Shown one piece after another: positions 18,619 through 28,186 of a stretch of DNA of 64,000 bases (its first letter is position 1; each line of letters starts with the position of its first letter). Below the pieces are notes generated by a model, which ran no database searches, was not told the origin of the DNA, and saw only the letters and a list, made by a program, of their open reading frames with translations. The position numbers and the translations under genes are program-made. Origin of the DNA: Roseimicrobium gellanilyticum (GTDB lineage: Bacteria; Verrucomicrobiota; Verrucomicrobiia; Verrucomicrobiales; Verrucomicrobiaceae); contig NZ_QNRR01000002.1 of the NCBI RefSeq assembly GCF_003315205.1, positions 1 through 64,000 on the forward strand, given 5' to 3'.

Positions 18619-20607
18619 TTAGAAGAGCTTCACCGTGCGCGAGCCTGCTGCGGTCTGCTCTTTTGCCTCCAGTCCGGCGAGTGATTGTTTGTCCGGCTTG
18701 TACGCACCCACCTTCACTGTGTATTTCCCGGGCGCATACACACGTGGCTGGAAGCGATTTCCCCGCGCGCGCACGGTGTAGAGGACTTCACCGCTCATCT
18801 CCGCGATGACCTGGACCACGGGATCCTTCGCGTCTTCGAAGAGCAGCTCCGGCAGATAGCCTTGCACCTTGCGTCCATCATTCTGGTCCATGTCCACCGT
18901 GATGGGCCACCCGGGGAACTGTGCCTTGTTGCCCTGCTTCGCATCCGAGAAGCGCGGCCAGCATTCGAAGATGATCTTGCGCTTTGACTTCTGGAAGCGC
19001 ACGAGGCCATAGCCATCGGCGCGCTGCTTCTCATCCGAAATATCCGGCGGATTCGCATAGGCCATCATCGAGATGCGATTGCCGAGACCGTCCTTGAAAT
19101 CACCGGTCCACGGCAGCGGGCTGCCGGGCACAGGGTTGGGCCCCGGCTGCTCATCGAGGGGATGCCACCAGCGACCGTAGATGGTATTCACCAGCGCCGG
19201 ACTGGTGAAAGCGTAGGGGCCGTCACCAAACTCCGCGATGCCATGCTTCACGGTCACGGCCAGATGCTGGTCTCCACAAAGATGCACTGCCCATGCACGG
19301 CGGATTTCTTCCAGAGTGCGATTGCGCGGTGTCTGCGGCCAGCCATTGCAGTCCAGGTCCGCCAGCAGGCGTTCATCCCGCTTCCCATGCATGTGCACCG
19401 CACCGCAGAAGGCGGTCTGCGAAAGCACGGCCTTCATCTCGCAACCGGTCCAGTCTTGTGTCCAATCGCGCAGGAACTTCTCCTGGCGCTCGCCAAGCAA
19501 TTGCAGACCGGGCAGGTCTATCGTCTTTGGATCGTACGAAGGATCATTGATGTGGTCCGGGCGTGGACCCATCTGGGGAATCTTGCCTGCGGGGCCGGAC
19601 TTGAACTTGCGGTCCTCCAGAATGGCAAAGTCGACTCCGCCCACGATCAATCGAGTGTAGTACACCGTGATACCCCGCTCCACGGGCGTGGGATCCACCG
19701 GGTCCGGCAGGCTCCACGACTGCTGCCGCTGCACCTGGTTCACATACTCCACGGGGAACATGTATCCGCCATCCGCATTCCCCTTGAGTGTGGAGAGCCT
19801 GCCGTTCTCACCCCAGAGATTGGGATGACCCACGTCGTGGTCATCCGGGGTGCAGATGGTGGGACGGTCCTTCATGATGTCCCGGAACTGGAGGCCGAAC
19901 TCGATCCAGCCCGCGGTGTGCTCCGTGTGACGATAAGTCTGATCTCCTGCGAAGAAGAGAACGTCCGGGTCCTGTAGTTTCAGATTCTCGATGATCTCCG
20001 GTCGCAGGCCTGCCGTGCGGCTGGAGTTGCACGACATGTTTGCGATTACAATCTCGTCCTTATCCACTGGGTCACGGCGGATGAGTCCCTCAAACGCGGC
20101 TTCCTTCCCATGGCGCACGCGGTAGGGCACGTTCTTCGTCGCATCCCATTTCTCCACACGGATGTGAGCGCTCCATCCGGGATAGAGCACGGGTGACCTG
20201 GCTATTTCCTGCCATTTCCCATCCTCGCCTTTCACCTCCAGCCGTGCCTCACGGGGCTCATCTGGCTTCAGCGGGTAGAGCTGAGCGGTCATCTTCAGCA
20301 CGCCGTTCTGGTGCGTGTAGATGGCGAAAGCCACGACATCCTTGCGTTGCACGTCCATGGGTGGCGGTTGGGTGGCGCGTGCCTGCGCTTGAGGATTCTG
20401 CCGGCGAGGTCCGGCAGCGGGTGCCTTTGCCCACCATTCTCCCGTGGCCAGGGAGTCGAGCATGGGAAACTCAGCGCCGAAGGGTTGGGCGGATTCCGCA
20501 GCGACCAAGGTCCCTGTACTGCTCAGAGCTGCACCCCCAAAGCCGGCGGCGGTGAGCTTCAGCGCGTCGCGACGGGTGAGGGAGCGTGTGGCTTTCTTCG
20601 GCTTCAT
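18619..20607 (-). CDS. Tat-exported PhoD-like phosphatase/phosphodiesterase
   Basis: A 662-residue protein with a twin-arginine signal (SLTRRDALKLTAAGFGGAAL) and the metallophosphoesterase motifs of the alkaline phosphatase D family: FFAGDQTYRHTEH, TPDDHDVGHPNLWGENG and the late LCGDQHLAVTVKHG. PhoD enzymes are Ca/Fe-dependent phosphodiesterases acting outside the cytoplasm on phosphate esters or teichoic acid. An Arg/Gln/Pro/Ala-rich stretch lies at about residues 68-88. ATG 20607 is preferred to a GTG at 20616. First gene of the tight minus-strand set with four sulfatases, which suggests action on the same substrates or on phosphorylated decorations. Confidence 0.85.
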   Translation of the reverse strand: MKPKKATRSLTRRDALKLTAAGFGGAALSSTGTLVAAESAQPFGAEFPMLDSLATGEWWAKAPAAGPRRQNPQAQARATQPPPMDVQRKDVVAFAIYTHQNGVLKMTAQLYPLKPDEPREARLEVKGEDGKWQEIARSPVLYPGWSAHIRVEKWDATKNVPYRVRHGKEAAFEGLIRRDPVDKDEIVIANMSCNSSRTAGLRPEIIENLKLQDPDVLFFAGDQTYRHTEHTAGWIEFGLQFRDIMKDRPTICTPDDHDVGHPNLWGENGRLSTLKGNADGGYMFPVEYVNQVQRQQSWSLPDPVDPTPVERGITVYYTRLIVGGVDFAILEDRKFKSGPAGKIPQMGPRPDHINDPSYDPKTIDLPGLQLLGERQEKFLRDWTQDWTGCEMKAVLSQTAFCGAVHMHGKRDERLLADLDCNGWPQTPRNRTLEEIRRAWAVHLCGDQHLAVTVKHGIAEFGDGPYAFTSPALVNTIYGRWWHPLDEQPGPNPVPGSPLPWTGDFKDGLGNRISMMAYANPPDISDEKQRADGYGLVRFQKSKRKIIFECWPRFSDAKQGNKAQFPGWPITVDMDQNDGRKVQGYLPELLFEDAKDPVVQVIAEMSGEVLYTVRARGNRFQPRVYAPGKYTVKVGAYKPDKQSLAGLEAKEQTAAGSRTVKLF

Positions 20608-20723
20608 GGGAGACACGGGAAACGCATCCGCACACCCAAGATTTCATCAAAACAAAGTTGTCCGCCAAGCCACAGTGGTCAGTGGCGCAGCAAGCCAATA
20701 GACCCCGCCGCCTCGCCCAACAA

Positions 20724-20786
20724 TGCAAAGTGAGAAATGCAAAATGAAAACTGCAAAGTGCCGGAGCCGAGCCTCAGTCACTTTGC
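20724..20786. repeat. Short tgcaaagtg repeats and hairpin after the DUF3604 gene
   Basis: The word gcaaagtg occurs at about 20725 and 20753, with variant atgcaaaatg between them, and its complement cactttgc at 20779-20786 overlaps the stop codon of the upstream gene. gcaaagtg and cactttgc can form a stem around an 18-nt G/C-rich loop. There is no T run, so I do not call it a terminator. Confidence 0.45.
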
Positions 20787-23438
20787 ATTCCCGGAAGCAC
20801 TTCGTCCTAATTCCCCCCAATACCTCACCCACAGGGGTGAAGACCACGCCATGTTCCCATCCGTCTGCTCGATGCGGAGGTAGTAGCGGTTCTCGCCTTG
20901 CAGGGGATTCGCATCGGTCCAGGTGGCGCGCGCTTCCTTGTCGTTGCCTTCCATGAGGTGGTAGTCCTGCTCATTGCGTACCACGGTCACGCGCTTGATG
21001 GGCGCCGTGCCTGCGACGTGGAAGGTGAGAGCGGGCTTCTCCTTTGAGTCAAACACCTCGCCCATGAGGTGTTCGCCACAGCTCAACTCGACAAAGATCT
21101 TGTCCGTGGCTGCACAGGTGCGGCGTGCCTTGAACCCGGCGATGATGCCTTCACGAGTGAACTCCTCCACATACACGCCTCCGAATGAGGTGTGCGTGGC
21201 AATGTGATCGCTCGATGCGAAGACACTCAGCTTGTGACCTTCGGAGAGCGCCTTCTGGTACACGCCGTTGTTGTAGGCGGCGGGATTCTTGTTCCCTGCT
21301 TCGAAGTCTGTGATGGGGGCTGGAGGAATGGGTTGATTCTTCGGCTCCAGCTTGGCCGGGGTGTACGCTTCCTTCTGGCGCAGGCCGACGGTGGGCTGCG
21401 GTGCACCGGGTCCTTCATAGCTCACGCGTGCTCCCTGGAAGATTTCGACGGTGTTCTCATACGTGTTGTCGATGCCGCCCTGATACCTTGTCCAATCTGT
21501 GCCCATGCCTGTGGCACCGGTATGGCTGATGACCGCACAGGGATGATCGTAGCGCTTCAGGATGTCCCACAGTTCGGTGGGAAGAATGGCCTGGATGCCT
21601 GCGGCTACCGGAAGCTCCTCCTGCCACTGGGACTCGCGGTAGAAAGCACGATTGATGTATACAATCGGACCGCCGCGCTTCGCGAAGACGATATTGCGAT
21701 GTCCCCACGGGAAGGGCTGCTCCCGCTCATACGCGTACAGCGACGTAAAGCTGCCCGGCGCGAAGAACACATCCACATGCCGCTGCGTGTGCCACCACTC
21801 GTACGGGTCATACTTCTTACCCACATCTGTGTGGTCAGAGGTCCCCAGGAAATCCAGACCTGCGAGGTCATAGGCATAGCGATACGCTTCCATCACGCAG
21901 CCATCGAAGGCGGTGCGGCAATTGGAAATGTCCGTGTGCCGATGCAGGTCTCCCCAGACGAGCCGGTATGTCTTGCCGCCGACCTTCCACGTGTGATGCT
22001 CCGTCAGCGGGCGTGGTGGTGTGGACTCATTCAAGTAGGGCTCCATCTCAGGCGTGCGCGCCACTTCTGCATCAGGCTCCACGGGAAGAGTGGCAAGCTC
22101 CGCATCGGTCTTCACCGAGCTGACATACACACCGGCGATGCCGCACTCCTTGCCTGCGCGTTTGTCAGAGGGCCACGTCATCCAAAGTCCGCCACGCGGC
22201 CCGAGAAACATTTCCTGGTGGCGATCCTGGCCCATGGAGCTGTCCGGCAGAGCGGCCGGCATGCTCCAGGTTTTTGTCTCTGGAATGTACCGCAGCAGCA
22301 TGCCCCGCCACATGCCGCTGGTGAAGTAGCGGCAGGCGATCCACACCTGCCCTTCGCGCACCAGCACGGAGGGGACATTGATGGCATAGCCCGGACTCGG
22401 ATCTGGTGCGGGTGTGGGGCGGCCATTGTGCGGCACGGGCACTTCGGTGAAAGTCTCCGTGGCGATGTCATACCGGCCCAGCAGGAGACGCTTCTGTGCA
22501 TTGAAGCCCATGGCATTCTCATGACCTCTTGCGTCCAGCCCCCATTGTCGGCGACCGCGCTCGGCCGCGATCCACAGGCCGCCTTTTCCATCCGCGCTGA
22601 GGGAGGCGCGCGCTTCATATTCGGGTGTCTCCAGCAGCACGCGATCCTTCACCTTGCCGCTGAGGTCCACATGCGCGAGGCGAAGGTTGAATTCGCTGCC
22701 CGCAGAGTTGTCATAGGCGATCCATGCGCCATCGCCATCGGTGAAGGCAAGGCGTGGCTCCCAGTTTCCACCTTCCCTGGCTGTCGAAATGCGAACTGGT
22801 TCACTCCACTTTGAATCCGATGGACTCCAATGACGTGTCCATATCTGCGAAGCGCCCGGCCTTACCTCCTGCCATGTGACCCACACACGGCCTGAAGCAT
22901 CTGTGCCTGCATCCGCGAAGCTTGCCCCGGCATCTGCATACGAGGCGAATTCACTTTCCTCCTCCAGAGCACCCTTGGAAAACCGGCGTGCCCGCAAGGT
23001 CATGATGTCTTTTGCATTCACCTGTGCCCAGATACACCATATCCCACCAGCACCATCCGCGGTGATGGTGGGCTGGTGCAGCACGCCCGGCTGTGCTACC
23101 ACGGCCTGCGGGGTGAACTGGCGTCCCTCGCGCTTTGCGAGATGCAGGGTGTCCGCGACCCCATCGTGCTCGATGTACGTCACCCACAGGCCACCGCCCT
23201 TGTCCACGCACACATCCGGAAAGTCACGATGAAGCTTGGGGTCGACGATGGAGAGCCGGTTTGAAAGCGGTGCGAAGAGCTCGGGCTGCGTGATGGCTGG
23301 GCGCTTTCCTGCGCCCGGTCGCCTGGGTTTCGCTGCCGCCGGATTTGCCGGTGCGTCTGGTGAAGGAGCGCCCTCCTGACCGAGCAAGGTCAGGAAGGCC
23401 AGCAGCAGAAGTGGCGAGAGAAGCAGCGCGACTTTCAT
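20778..23438 (-). CDS. Secreted beta-propeller plus DUF3604 (PHP-like) protein
   Basis: An 886-residue protein: signal peptide (about 1-21), a Pro/Ala/Arg-rich linker, then about residues 60-470 of repeated blade-like units with the pattern GGLWVTYIE, GGIWCIWAQ, GRVWVTWQE, GAWIAYD, GGLWIAAE, GGLWMTW, i.e. a sialidase-like propeller. From about 490 a DUF3604 domain starts with the metal motif WGDLHRHTD (H499, H501), continues with GTSDHTDVG, AVISHTGATGMGTDW and SSDHIATHTSFGG, and ends with a beta-rich tail. DUF3604 belongs to the PHP-type metal hydrolases; its activity is not established. It lies 170 nt upstream of the PhoD-like gene on the same strand. Confidence 0.8.
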   Translation of the reverse strand: MKVALLLSPLLLLAFLTLLGQEGAPSPDAPANPAAAKPRRPGAGKRPAITQPELFAPLSNRLSIVDPKLHRDFPDVCVDKGGGLWVTYIEHDGVADTLHLAKREGRQFTPQAVVAQPGVLHQPTITADGAGGIWCIWAQVNAKDIMTLRARRFSKGALEEESEFASYADAGASFADAGTDASGRVWVTWQEVRPGASQIWTRHWSPSDSKWSEPVRISTAREGGNWEPRLAFTDGDGAWIAYDNSAGSEFNLRLAHVDLSGKVKDRVLLETPEYEARASLSADGKGGLWIAAERGRRQWGLDARGHENAMGFNAQKRLLLGRYDIATETFTEVPVPHNGRPTPAPDPSPGYAINVPSVLVREGQVWIACRYFTSGMWRGMLLRYIPETKTWSMPAALPDSSMGQDRHQEMFLGPRGGLWMTWPSDKRAGKECGIAGVYVSSVKTDAELATLPVEPDAEVARTPEMEPYLNESTPPRPLTEHHTWKVGGKTYRLVWGDLHRHTDISNCRTAFDGCVMEAYRYAYDLAGLDFLGTSDHTDVGKKYDPYEWWHTQRHVDVFFAPGSFTSLYAYEREQPFPWGHRNIVFAKRGGPIVYINRAFYRESQWQEELPVAAGIQAILPTELWDILKRYDHPCAVISHTGATGMGTDWTRYQGGIDNTYENTVEIFQGARVSYEGPGAPQPTVGLRQKEAYTPAKLEPKNQPIPPAPITDFEAGNKNPAAYNNGVYQKALSEGHKLSVFASSDHIATHTSFGGVYVEEFTREGIIAGFKARRTCAATDKIFVELSCGEHLMGEVFDSKEKPALTFHVAGTAPIKRVTVVRNEQDYHLMEGNDKEARATWTDANPLQGENRYYLRIEQTDGNMAWSSPLWVRYWGELGRSASGNAK

Positions 23439-23557
23439 GCGGTGGAAACGCCGGGAAGTTCCGGTTCTTCCGCACGGTCTCGCTCGTGCGATGGAATATC
23501 ATCTCACTTGGAGAAAGTCCGCTGGCGGCGTTCCCACGTGGTCCGTCCGGGGCTGTT

Positions 23558-25252
23558 TCAGTTCCTGGCTGTCAGTTTCTGGCACATGCAGGAGCTGGGG
23601 ATTTCCATGTCGGCCTTTGCCCACACCTTGCGGAACCGGGCTTCCACTTCGTCGGCTTCGGTGTTTTTGGATTGGGCGCGGAGGCTTTGGGCGAGGCCGC
23701 GGAGGGACCAGCCGTTTTCGGGGAGGCGCTTGAGGTCTTCGCGATAAACTTGCTCGGCCTCGGCGAAGCGTTCGGCTTTCATGAGGCTGGCGCCAAGGGG
23801 ATGGCGTACGGGGACGAGCCAGCCGGGAGGTTCATCGTAGCGCAAGAGGTCTTCTGCTTTTACGGCAGCGCGCAGGGCGGCGAGGCCTTCTTCCACCTTG
23901 CCTTCGCGCACGAGGATTTCGCCTTCCACCATGGGAGTGGACACGGTCAGGATGGACTGGGCGAGGTTGTTGCCGAAGTAGGCGTCCTTCGCTACGAGCT
24001 CGGCGCGCTTCAGGTAGATGGCTTGCTCCTTGCGTGCGGACACGGTGTCACCTTTCGCAGCGTAGGCGATAGCACGTGCGGCGGAGTGGATGGCGAGGGA
24101 GAGGGGCATGTGGTCTTCGTACTTCTCCTGCTCGGCGAGGATGTCATCCCAGAGGCCGAAGCGAATCATCACCTCCATGGGCATGGCGGCGTAGCCTTCC
24201 ACCATGCCGGCGTATTCCTTGAGGAAGTCGGCGGGGAGTTCCGCGGTCATGGAACGGATGTGTTTCATGGCGAGGTCGCGTTGGCCGGTCATCATGGCGG
24301 CGTAGGAGAGCATGTGGCGATTGTGCGCCACGTACATGTTCAGCATGCCCTTGGGAGGACCGGCTTTCTTGCGGTAGGCCTGGTCGGCTTCGACGGCTTT
24401 GATGTTCGAGTCGATTGCCTGCTGCCAGCGGCCGCGACGCACGTCGATGTGGGAGGGCATGTGCACGTTGTGTGCGACACCGGGTTGCAACGCGCGGAGG
24501 CGTTCCGCGGCGGCATCGGCGCGACCAGGTTCTTGCGAGGCCTCCACGGCGTGGATGTAGAGATGATTGGCGAGGGGGTGATTCGGATTGAGCGTAATCA
24601 CGCGATCCAAGGTGGTGATGATCTCGGCGGTGCCGGGTTGCTCGGCGCCTTCGGGTGTCCACTGGTCCCAAGGGCGAAGGTTCATCATCGCTTCAGCGAA
24701 GAAGCTGCCGGCATCGGCGTTGTCCGGGTAGCCCTTCCACACTTCACGCATGGCGTCTGCATAGGCGAGGTCCAGTGGGGCGCGGTCTGCGGGTTGTGGA
24801 TTCGCATAGCGCTTGCTCAGGGCGGAGATCAGCTGCTGCTCGAAGGGTGTGGCCTTCGCGGCGTGCTTCTGGGCGAGTTGCAGTTCTTTCCAGGCAATCT
24901 CCGCGGCGTCCGGTGGGACCATGGGGAAATTGATATGTGGGCCGTGGGCATAGGAGATGCCCCAGTGGGCCATGGCGCAGGCGGAGTCGTGCTTCGCGGC
25001 TTCACGGAAGGAGCGGATGGCTGCGCCGTGATTGAAGGCATGGAGGAAGGCCAGCCCCTGGTCGAAGTACTTTTGCGCGACAGGGGACTTCGTAGTGACC
25101 TTAATCTTGTAGCTGCCCAGGCCTTCGTAGAAGGGCTCGGGTGCTTCCTTTGCCTGCAGGGCAAGGGTGAAGATGAGGGCCATGCTCCACGACAGTCTGG
25201 CAAAGAGACGCGCGAGGAGATGGGGGTGATACAGTGACGTATTCTTTTTCAT
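23558..25252 (-). CDS. TPR-repeat protein, probably exported
   Basis: A 564-residue helical-repeat protein. The N-terminus (MKKNTSLYHPH...LIFTLALQAKEAP) is a long signal-like segment. Repeats typical of tetratricopeptides follow, for example QKYFDQGLAFLHAFNHGAAIRSFREA, then HxxHMPSHIDVRRGRWQQAID and a late LMKAERFAEAEQVYREDLKRLPENGWSLRGLA. The motif HNVHMPSHI recurs in a conserved group of environmental bacterial TPR proteins of unknown role. ATG 25252 is chosen over an upstream in-frame start at 25297. Minus strand, 119 nt upstream of the DUF3604 gene; co-transcription possible. Confidence 0.75.
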   Translation of the reverse strand: MKKNTSLYHPHLLARLFARLSWSMALIFTLALQAKEAPEPFYEGLGSYKIKVTTKSPVAQKYFDQGLAFLHAFNHGAAIRSFREAAKHDSACAMAHWGISYAHGPHINFPMVPPDAAEIAWKELQLAQKHAAKATPFEQQLISALSKRYANPQPADRAPLDLAYADAMREVWKGYPDNADAGSFFAEAMMNLRPWDQWTPEGAEQPGTAEIITTLDRVITLNPNHPLANHLYIHAVEASQEPGRADAAAERLRALQPGVAHNVHMPSHIDVRRGRWQQAIDSNIKAVEADQAYRKKAGPPKGMLNMYVAHNRHMLSYAAMMTGQRDLAMKHIRSMTAELPADFLKEYAGMVEGYAAMPMEVMIRFGLWDDILAEQEKYEDHMPLSLAIHSAARAIAYAAKGDTVSARKEQAIYLKRAELVAKDAYFGNNLAQSILTVSTPMVEGEILVREGKVEEGLAALRAAVKAEDLLRYDEPPGWLVPVRHPLGASLMKAERFAEAEQVYREDLKRLPENGWSLRGLAQSLRAQSKNTEADEVEARFRKVWAKADMEIPSSCMCQKLTARN

Positions 25253-25471
25253 CTGAGGAGGGGAATGTGAAATGCCAGCGGACTGGCAAGGGTTCACGAT
25301 TCCACAGTCCTCCGCGGAGAAAAGACCGGTAAAATACGGTATTGAGGGGGCCGGGGTACGGTATCGGTGGGTGTGGTCTTGTCCAGAGTGTTCAACACAG
25401 AGACACAGAGACGCAGAGGAAACTTCGGAGACTGAGACTGAAACTGAGATGGAGGGGGGACGAACGTGACC

Positions 25472-26902
25472 CTAGGCGCGCAGGCCCATGGAGGTCAGCT
25501 TGGTGACGCTTTCGGTCCAGGCGACTTCGTGCGGGGGGCGCTTGGAGAGGGCGGCGAGGGCGGCGGTGACACCGGCGGCTTCGCCCATGGCCACGGCATT
25601 GCCGGTGACGCGGTAGCTGGAGTGGGAGATGAAGTCGCCGCTGATGCAGCGACCGGCCATCATGAGGCCATCCACATCTTTTGCGATGAGGGCGCGCAGG
25701 GGAATGTCGTACGGCTTCACCTTGATGTCGGTGGGCATGGTGGCGGAGCCTTTGCGATTGTGCTTCGCGCTGGTGGCATGGATGTCCACGCCGAAGGTCA
25801 CGCGGGCCACGCCATCGTCATAGCGTGCGCCCTTGATGAGGTCTTCCTTCAGCACGGTGAAGCGGCCGGCGATGCGGCGTCCATCACGCACGCCAATCTG
25901 TTCGGCGGTGGCCACGATCTGGAGGCCCTCCCAAGGACCACCGAGGGCGCGCAGGCCATTCACCATTTTGTTCATCTCGGAGCGGGCTCGCACGGTGGCG
26001 GAGGTGACTTCTGCAGCGTCGAAGGGCTTGATGCCATACTCGTGATTCAGCATGGCGAAGAGGAGATTGTCCTTCACCTGCCAGAGCGTGGGTCTAGCGT
26101 AGGAGGGGAAGTGGCCGGTCTTCTCAATGGCCTCGCGGATGCGCTCCTTCTTGTCGCTGTTGGAGTTTTCACCCGGCAGTGCCTGCCCGAAGCGCACGAA
26201 CTCGCGGAGGGCTTCGGCGTCTTTCACCATCAGCAGCGCATTCAGCGACATGGGCTGACAAGGGCAGTCCTTGGCCTCACCGATTTCAAAGGAGCAACCC
26301 GCGAGCGCGCCGAGGTCGCCATCGCCGGTGGTATCGATGAACACCGGAGCGCGCCAGGCCTGGCGGCCCGACTTGGAGTCGGTGACGATGGTGGTGAGCT
26401 TGTTCCCCTCGCGGAAGGCGGCGGCCACACGGGTGTGGAATTGGAACTTCACCCCGGCTTCCACGCAGAGTTCTTCCAGCAGGAGCTTCAGCGCTTCTGG
26501 ATCGTAGCAGAAGGCGGAGGCTTTGGAGCCGGCACGTGCGCCACGGGCATCGAGCTTGTCGCGCAGTTCCTTGGCGAAGCCTGGCTTGTCGAAGTCGAGG
26601 AAGTAGCCCAGCAATCCCGCAGTCCACACGCCGCCGAGGCAGCCTCTCCATTCGAACAAACGCACCCGCGCACCGGCGCGCGCGGCGACGATGGCGGCGC
26701 TCACACCGGCAGGGCCAGCGCCGCACACGATGACGTCCGCATCATCCGCGAGGGGAATGTCGCGTGCGGGGTCGTGGAAGGTGCCGGTGTCGGCTTTGGG
26801 AGTCTCCTTCATTTCCGCGCCTGACGAGGTGCCCTGTGAAAGTGCGGTGCCTGCGAGGGCGGCATTCAGAAAGTGGCGGCGGGAGACGGAGGCAGGCTTC
26901 AT
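25472..26902 (-). CDS. Tat-exported FAD-dependent oxidoreductase
   Basis: A 476-residue protein of the FAD_oxidored (PF12831-like) group. It has a twin-arginine-type signal (SRRHFLNAALAGTALS), the dinucleotide-binding motif VIVCGAGPAGVSAAIVAARAG (about residues 57-77), the family box GCLGGVWTAGLLGYF, DTTGDGDLGALAG, and the C-terminal GLMMAGRCISGDFISHSSYRV plus GEAAGVTAAL flavin-closing segment. Related proteins are often encoded with sulfatases and glycosidases and are thought to act on sugars, but this substrate is unknown. Confidence 0.85.
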   Translation of the reverse strand: MKPASVSRRHFLNAALAGTALSQGTSSGAEMKETPKADTGTFHDPARDIPLADDADVIVCGAGPAGVSAAIVAARAGARVRLFEWRGCLGGVWTAGLLGYFLDFDKPGFAKELRDKLDARGARAGSKASAFCYDPEALKLLLEELCVEAGVKFQFHTRVAAAFREGNKLTTIVTDSKSGRQAWRAPVFIDTTGDGDLGALAGCSFEIGEAKDCPCQPMSLNALLMVKDAEALREFVRFGQALPGENSNSDKKERIREAIEKTGHFPSYARPTLWQVKDNLLFAMLNHEYGIKPFDAAEVTSATVRARSEMNKMVNGLRALGGPWEGLQIVATAEQIGVRDGRRIAGRFTVLKEDLIKGARYDDGVARVTFGVDIHATSAKHNRKGSATMPTDIKVKPYDIPLRALIAKDVDGLMMAGRCISGDFISHSSYRVTGNAVAMGEAAGVTAALAALSKRPPHEVAWTESVTKLTSMGLRA

Positions 26903-26954
26903 GGGAAAAGGAGAACGCAGAAGAATGGCGAAAGATTTCAGCGGCGGTCGGGCT

Positions 26955-27536
26955 TCAGTCCTGCTCTGCCACGGTCTCGTCCGCAGGCAGATCGTTGAGC
27001 ACGAGATTTACCTCATGCTCCACCAGTGTGGCACGCAGGGCATCCACTTCCTCCGGCCTGATGAGCAGTTCCAGATTGCCTCCGTGCTCGCCGGGGCCGT
27101 ATTGATTTTGCGCGACGCTGTGCAAGGTAAAGCCAAAGCGATCATAGAACGCAGCTGCTGTGGTGCCGGTACGTACCCGCACCAGCACGGGCCGGCCCTC
27201 CGGCTCCAGCAGGGAGAGACGTGCTGCCAGCAGCGTGGTGCCCAGCCCCTTCTTCTGGCGGTCCTTGTGAATCATGCCGCAGGCGAGCCACGCCCAGGGG
27301 CCATCTCCACTCAGTTCCAGGCCACCGCAGCCCACAATTTCGCTCTCATGCTCCACCACGAGAAAGTAGGAGGTGCCGCGCTCCAGGAAGTCGGTGAACT
27401 TTTCCACGTGCCCCGCGGGGTAGTACACACCTTCATTGGAGTGATATATCGCTAGGCACGCCGGGAGGTCCTCGGCAGTGTATTCACGAATGGTGCACGC
27501 GGTGAGATGGGAGGAGATTGATTCCAGGAGGGACAT
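26955..27536 (-). CDS. GNAT family N-acetyltransferase
   Basis: A 193-residue protein with the GNAT fold: an N-terminal IREYTAEDLPACLAIY strand-helix, a central ESEIVGCGGLEL beta strand pair, and the acetyl-CoA motif HKDRQKKGLGTTLLAARL (Q/R-x-x-G-x-G/A equivalent), then TTAAAFYDRFGFTLH. About 30 extra residues follow. ATG 27536 starts at MSLLESISSHL; the open frame reaches 27575 without another good start. Substrate unknown. Confidence 0.85.
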   Translation of the reverse strand: MSLLESISSHLTACTIREYTAEDLPACLAIYHSNEGVYYPAGHVEKFTDFLERGTSYFLVVEHESEIVGCGGLELSGDGPWAWLACGMIHKDRQKKGLGTTLLAARLSLLEPEGRPVLVRVRTGTTAAAFYDRFGFTLHSVAQNQYGPGEHGGNLELLIRPEEVDALRATLVEHEVNLVLNDLPADETVAEQD

Positions 27537-27589
27537 GCGAGGGCAATGGGAAGCGCAGGTGCTCCCGGAATGCAAGCGCCCGAGTCACC

Positions 27590-28093
27590 TCAATCTTCCT
27601 CCTCGTTCTCCTCCTCGGCCTCGTATTCGTAGGCCTCCTCGTCGTCCATCTCATCCACGGACAGGCCCAGCCAGGAGAGGGATTCTATCTGCTCGTGGAA
27701 GCTGCCAAAGGTCTCCTCGTCCGCGCCGAAGTGTTCCTGATTCACAGCGATGTGGCGGAGGGTGGGGGAGATCTCCGGCCAGAGGTCGCGGACTTCATCC
27801 GGATATTCACGGGCGCGCTCGGTGATGAGCGAGATGAATCCTGAAGCGCCTTCTGCATCGCCCTCCGCTGCTCGTGAGCGCAGGTAGGTCATGCAGGCAT
27901 CGAGATAGTAGGGAAAGCAGGCGGCCGGAGTGTAGAGCAGATCTTCCTGGTAGCGCGCGGCATCCTTTTGAAAAAGACTCATGGCCTCCTCCTTGGACTT
28001 CCCGCCGAAGTGCTCGAAGGCGGAGTCCACATCGATGTCCCAGGATTCACTGCGCCACTCGGCTTCGATGGGGATGGAACGGTCTAGCGGCAT
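27590..28093 (-). CDS. Conserved hypothetical acidic protein
   Basis: A 167-residue soluble, strongly acidic protein with no signal. A helical region (about residues 25-130: HFGGKSKEEAMSLFQKDAARYQEDLLYTPAACFPYYLDACMTYL...) is followed by a very acidic tail of Glu/Asp/Tyr. No family recognised. It lies 53 nt upstream of the GNAT gene on the same strand. Confidence 0.65.
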   Translation of the reverse strand: MPLDRSIPIEAEWRSESWDIDVDSAFEHFGGKSKEEAMSLFQKDAARYQEDLLYTPAACFPYYLDACMTYLRSRAAEGDAEGASGFISLITERAREYPDEVRDLWPEISPTLRHIAVNQEHFGADEETFGSFHEQIESLSWLGLSVDEMDDEEAYEYEAEEENEEED

Positions 28094-28186
28094 GGTGTTG
28101 GATACGAGTCCATTATTACTCCTGGTGCACCCTGCTGGCGAGGCGAAAGTGCATGCGAGAAGTGTCTGCTGACTTGGGTGTCCGGC

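Noticed and set aside
21192-22814. A 540-codon open frame antisense to the DUF3604 gene
   Set aside because: No motifs; the minus strand has recognisable propeller and PHP motifs.
23345-25237. A 630-codon open frame antisense to the TPR protein
   Set aside because: The translation is rich in Gly/His/Val without domains and mirrors the real TPR gene on the other strand.
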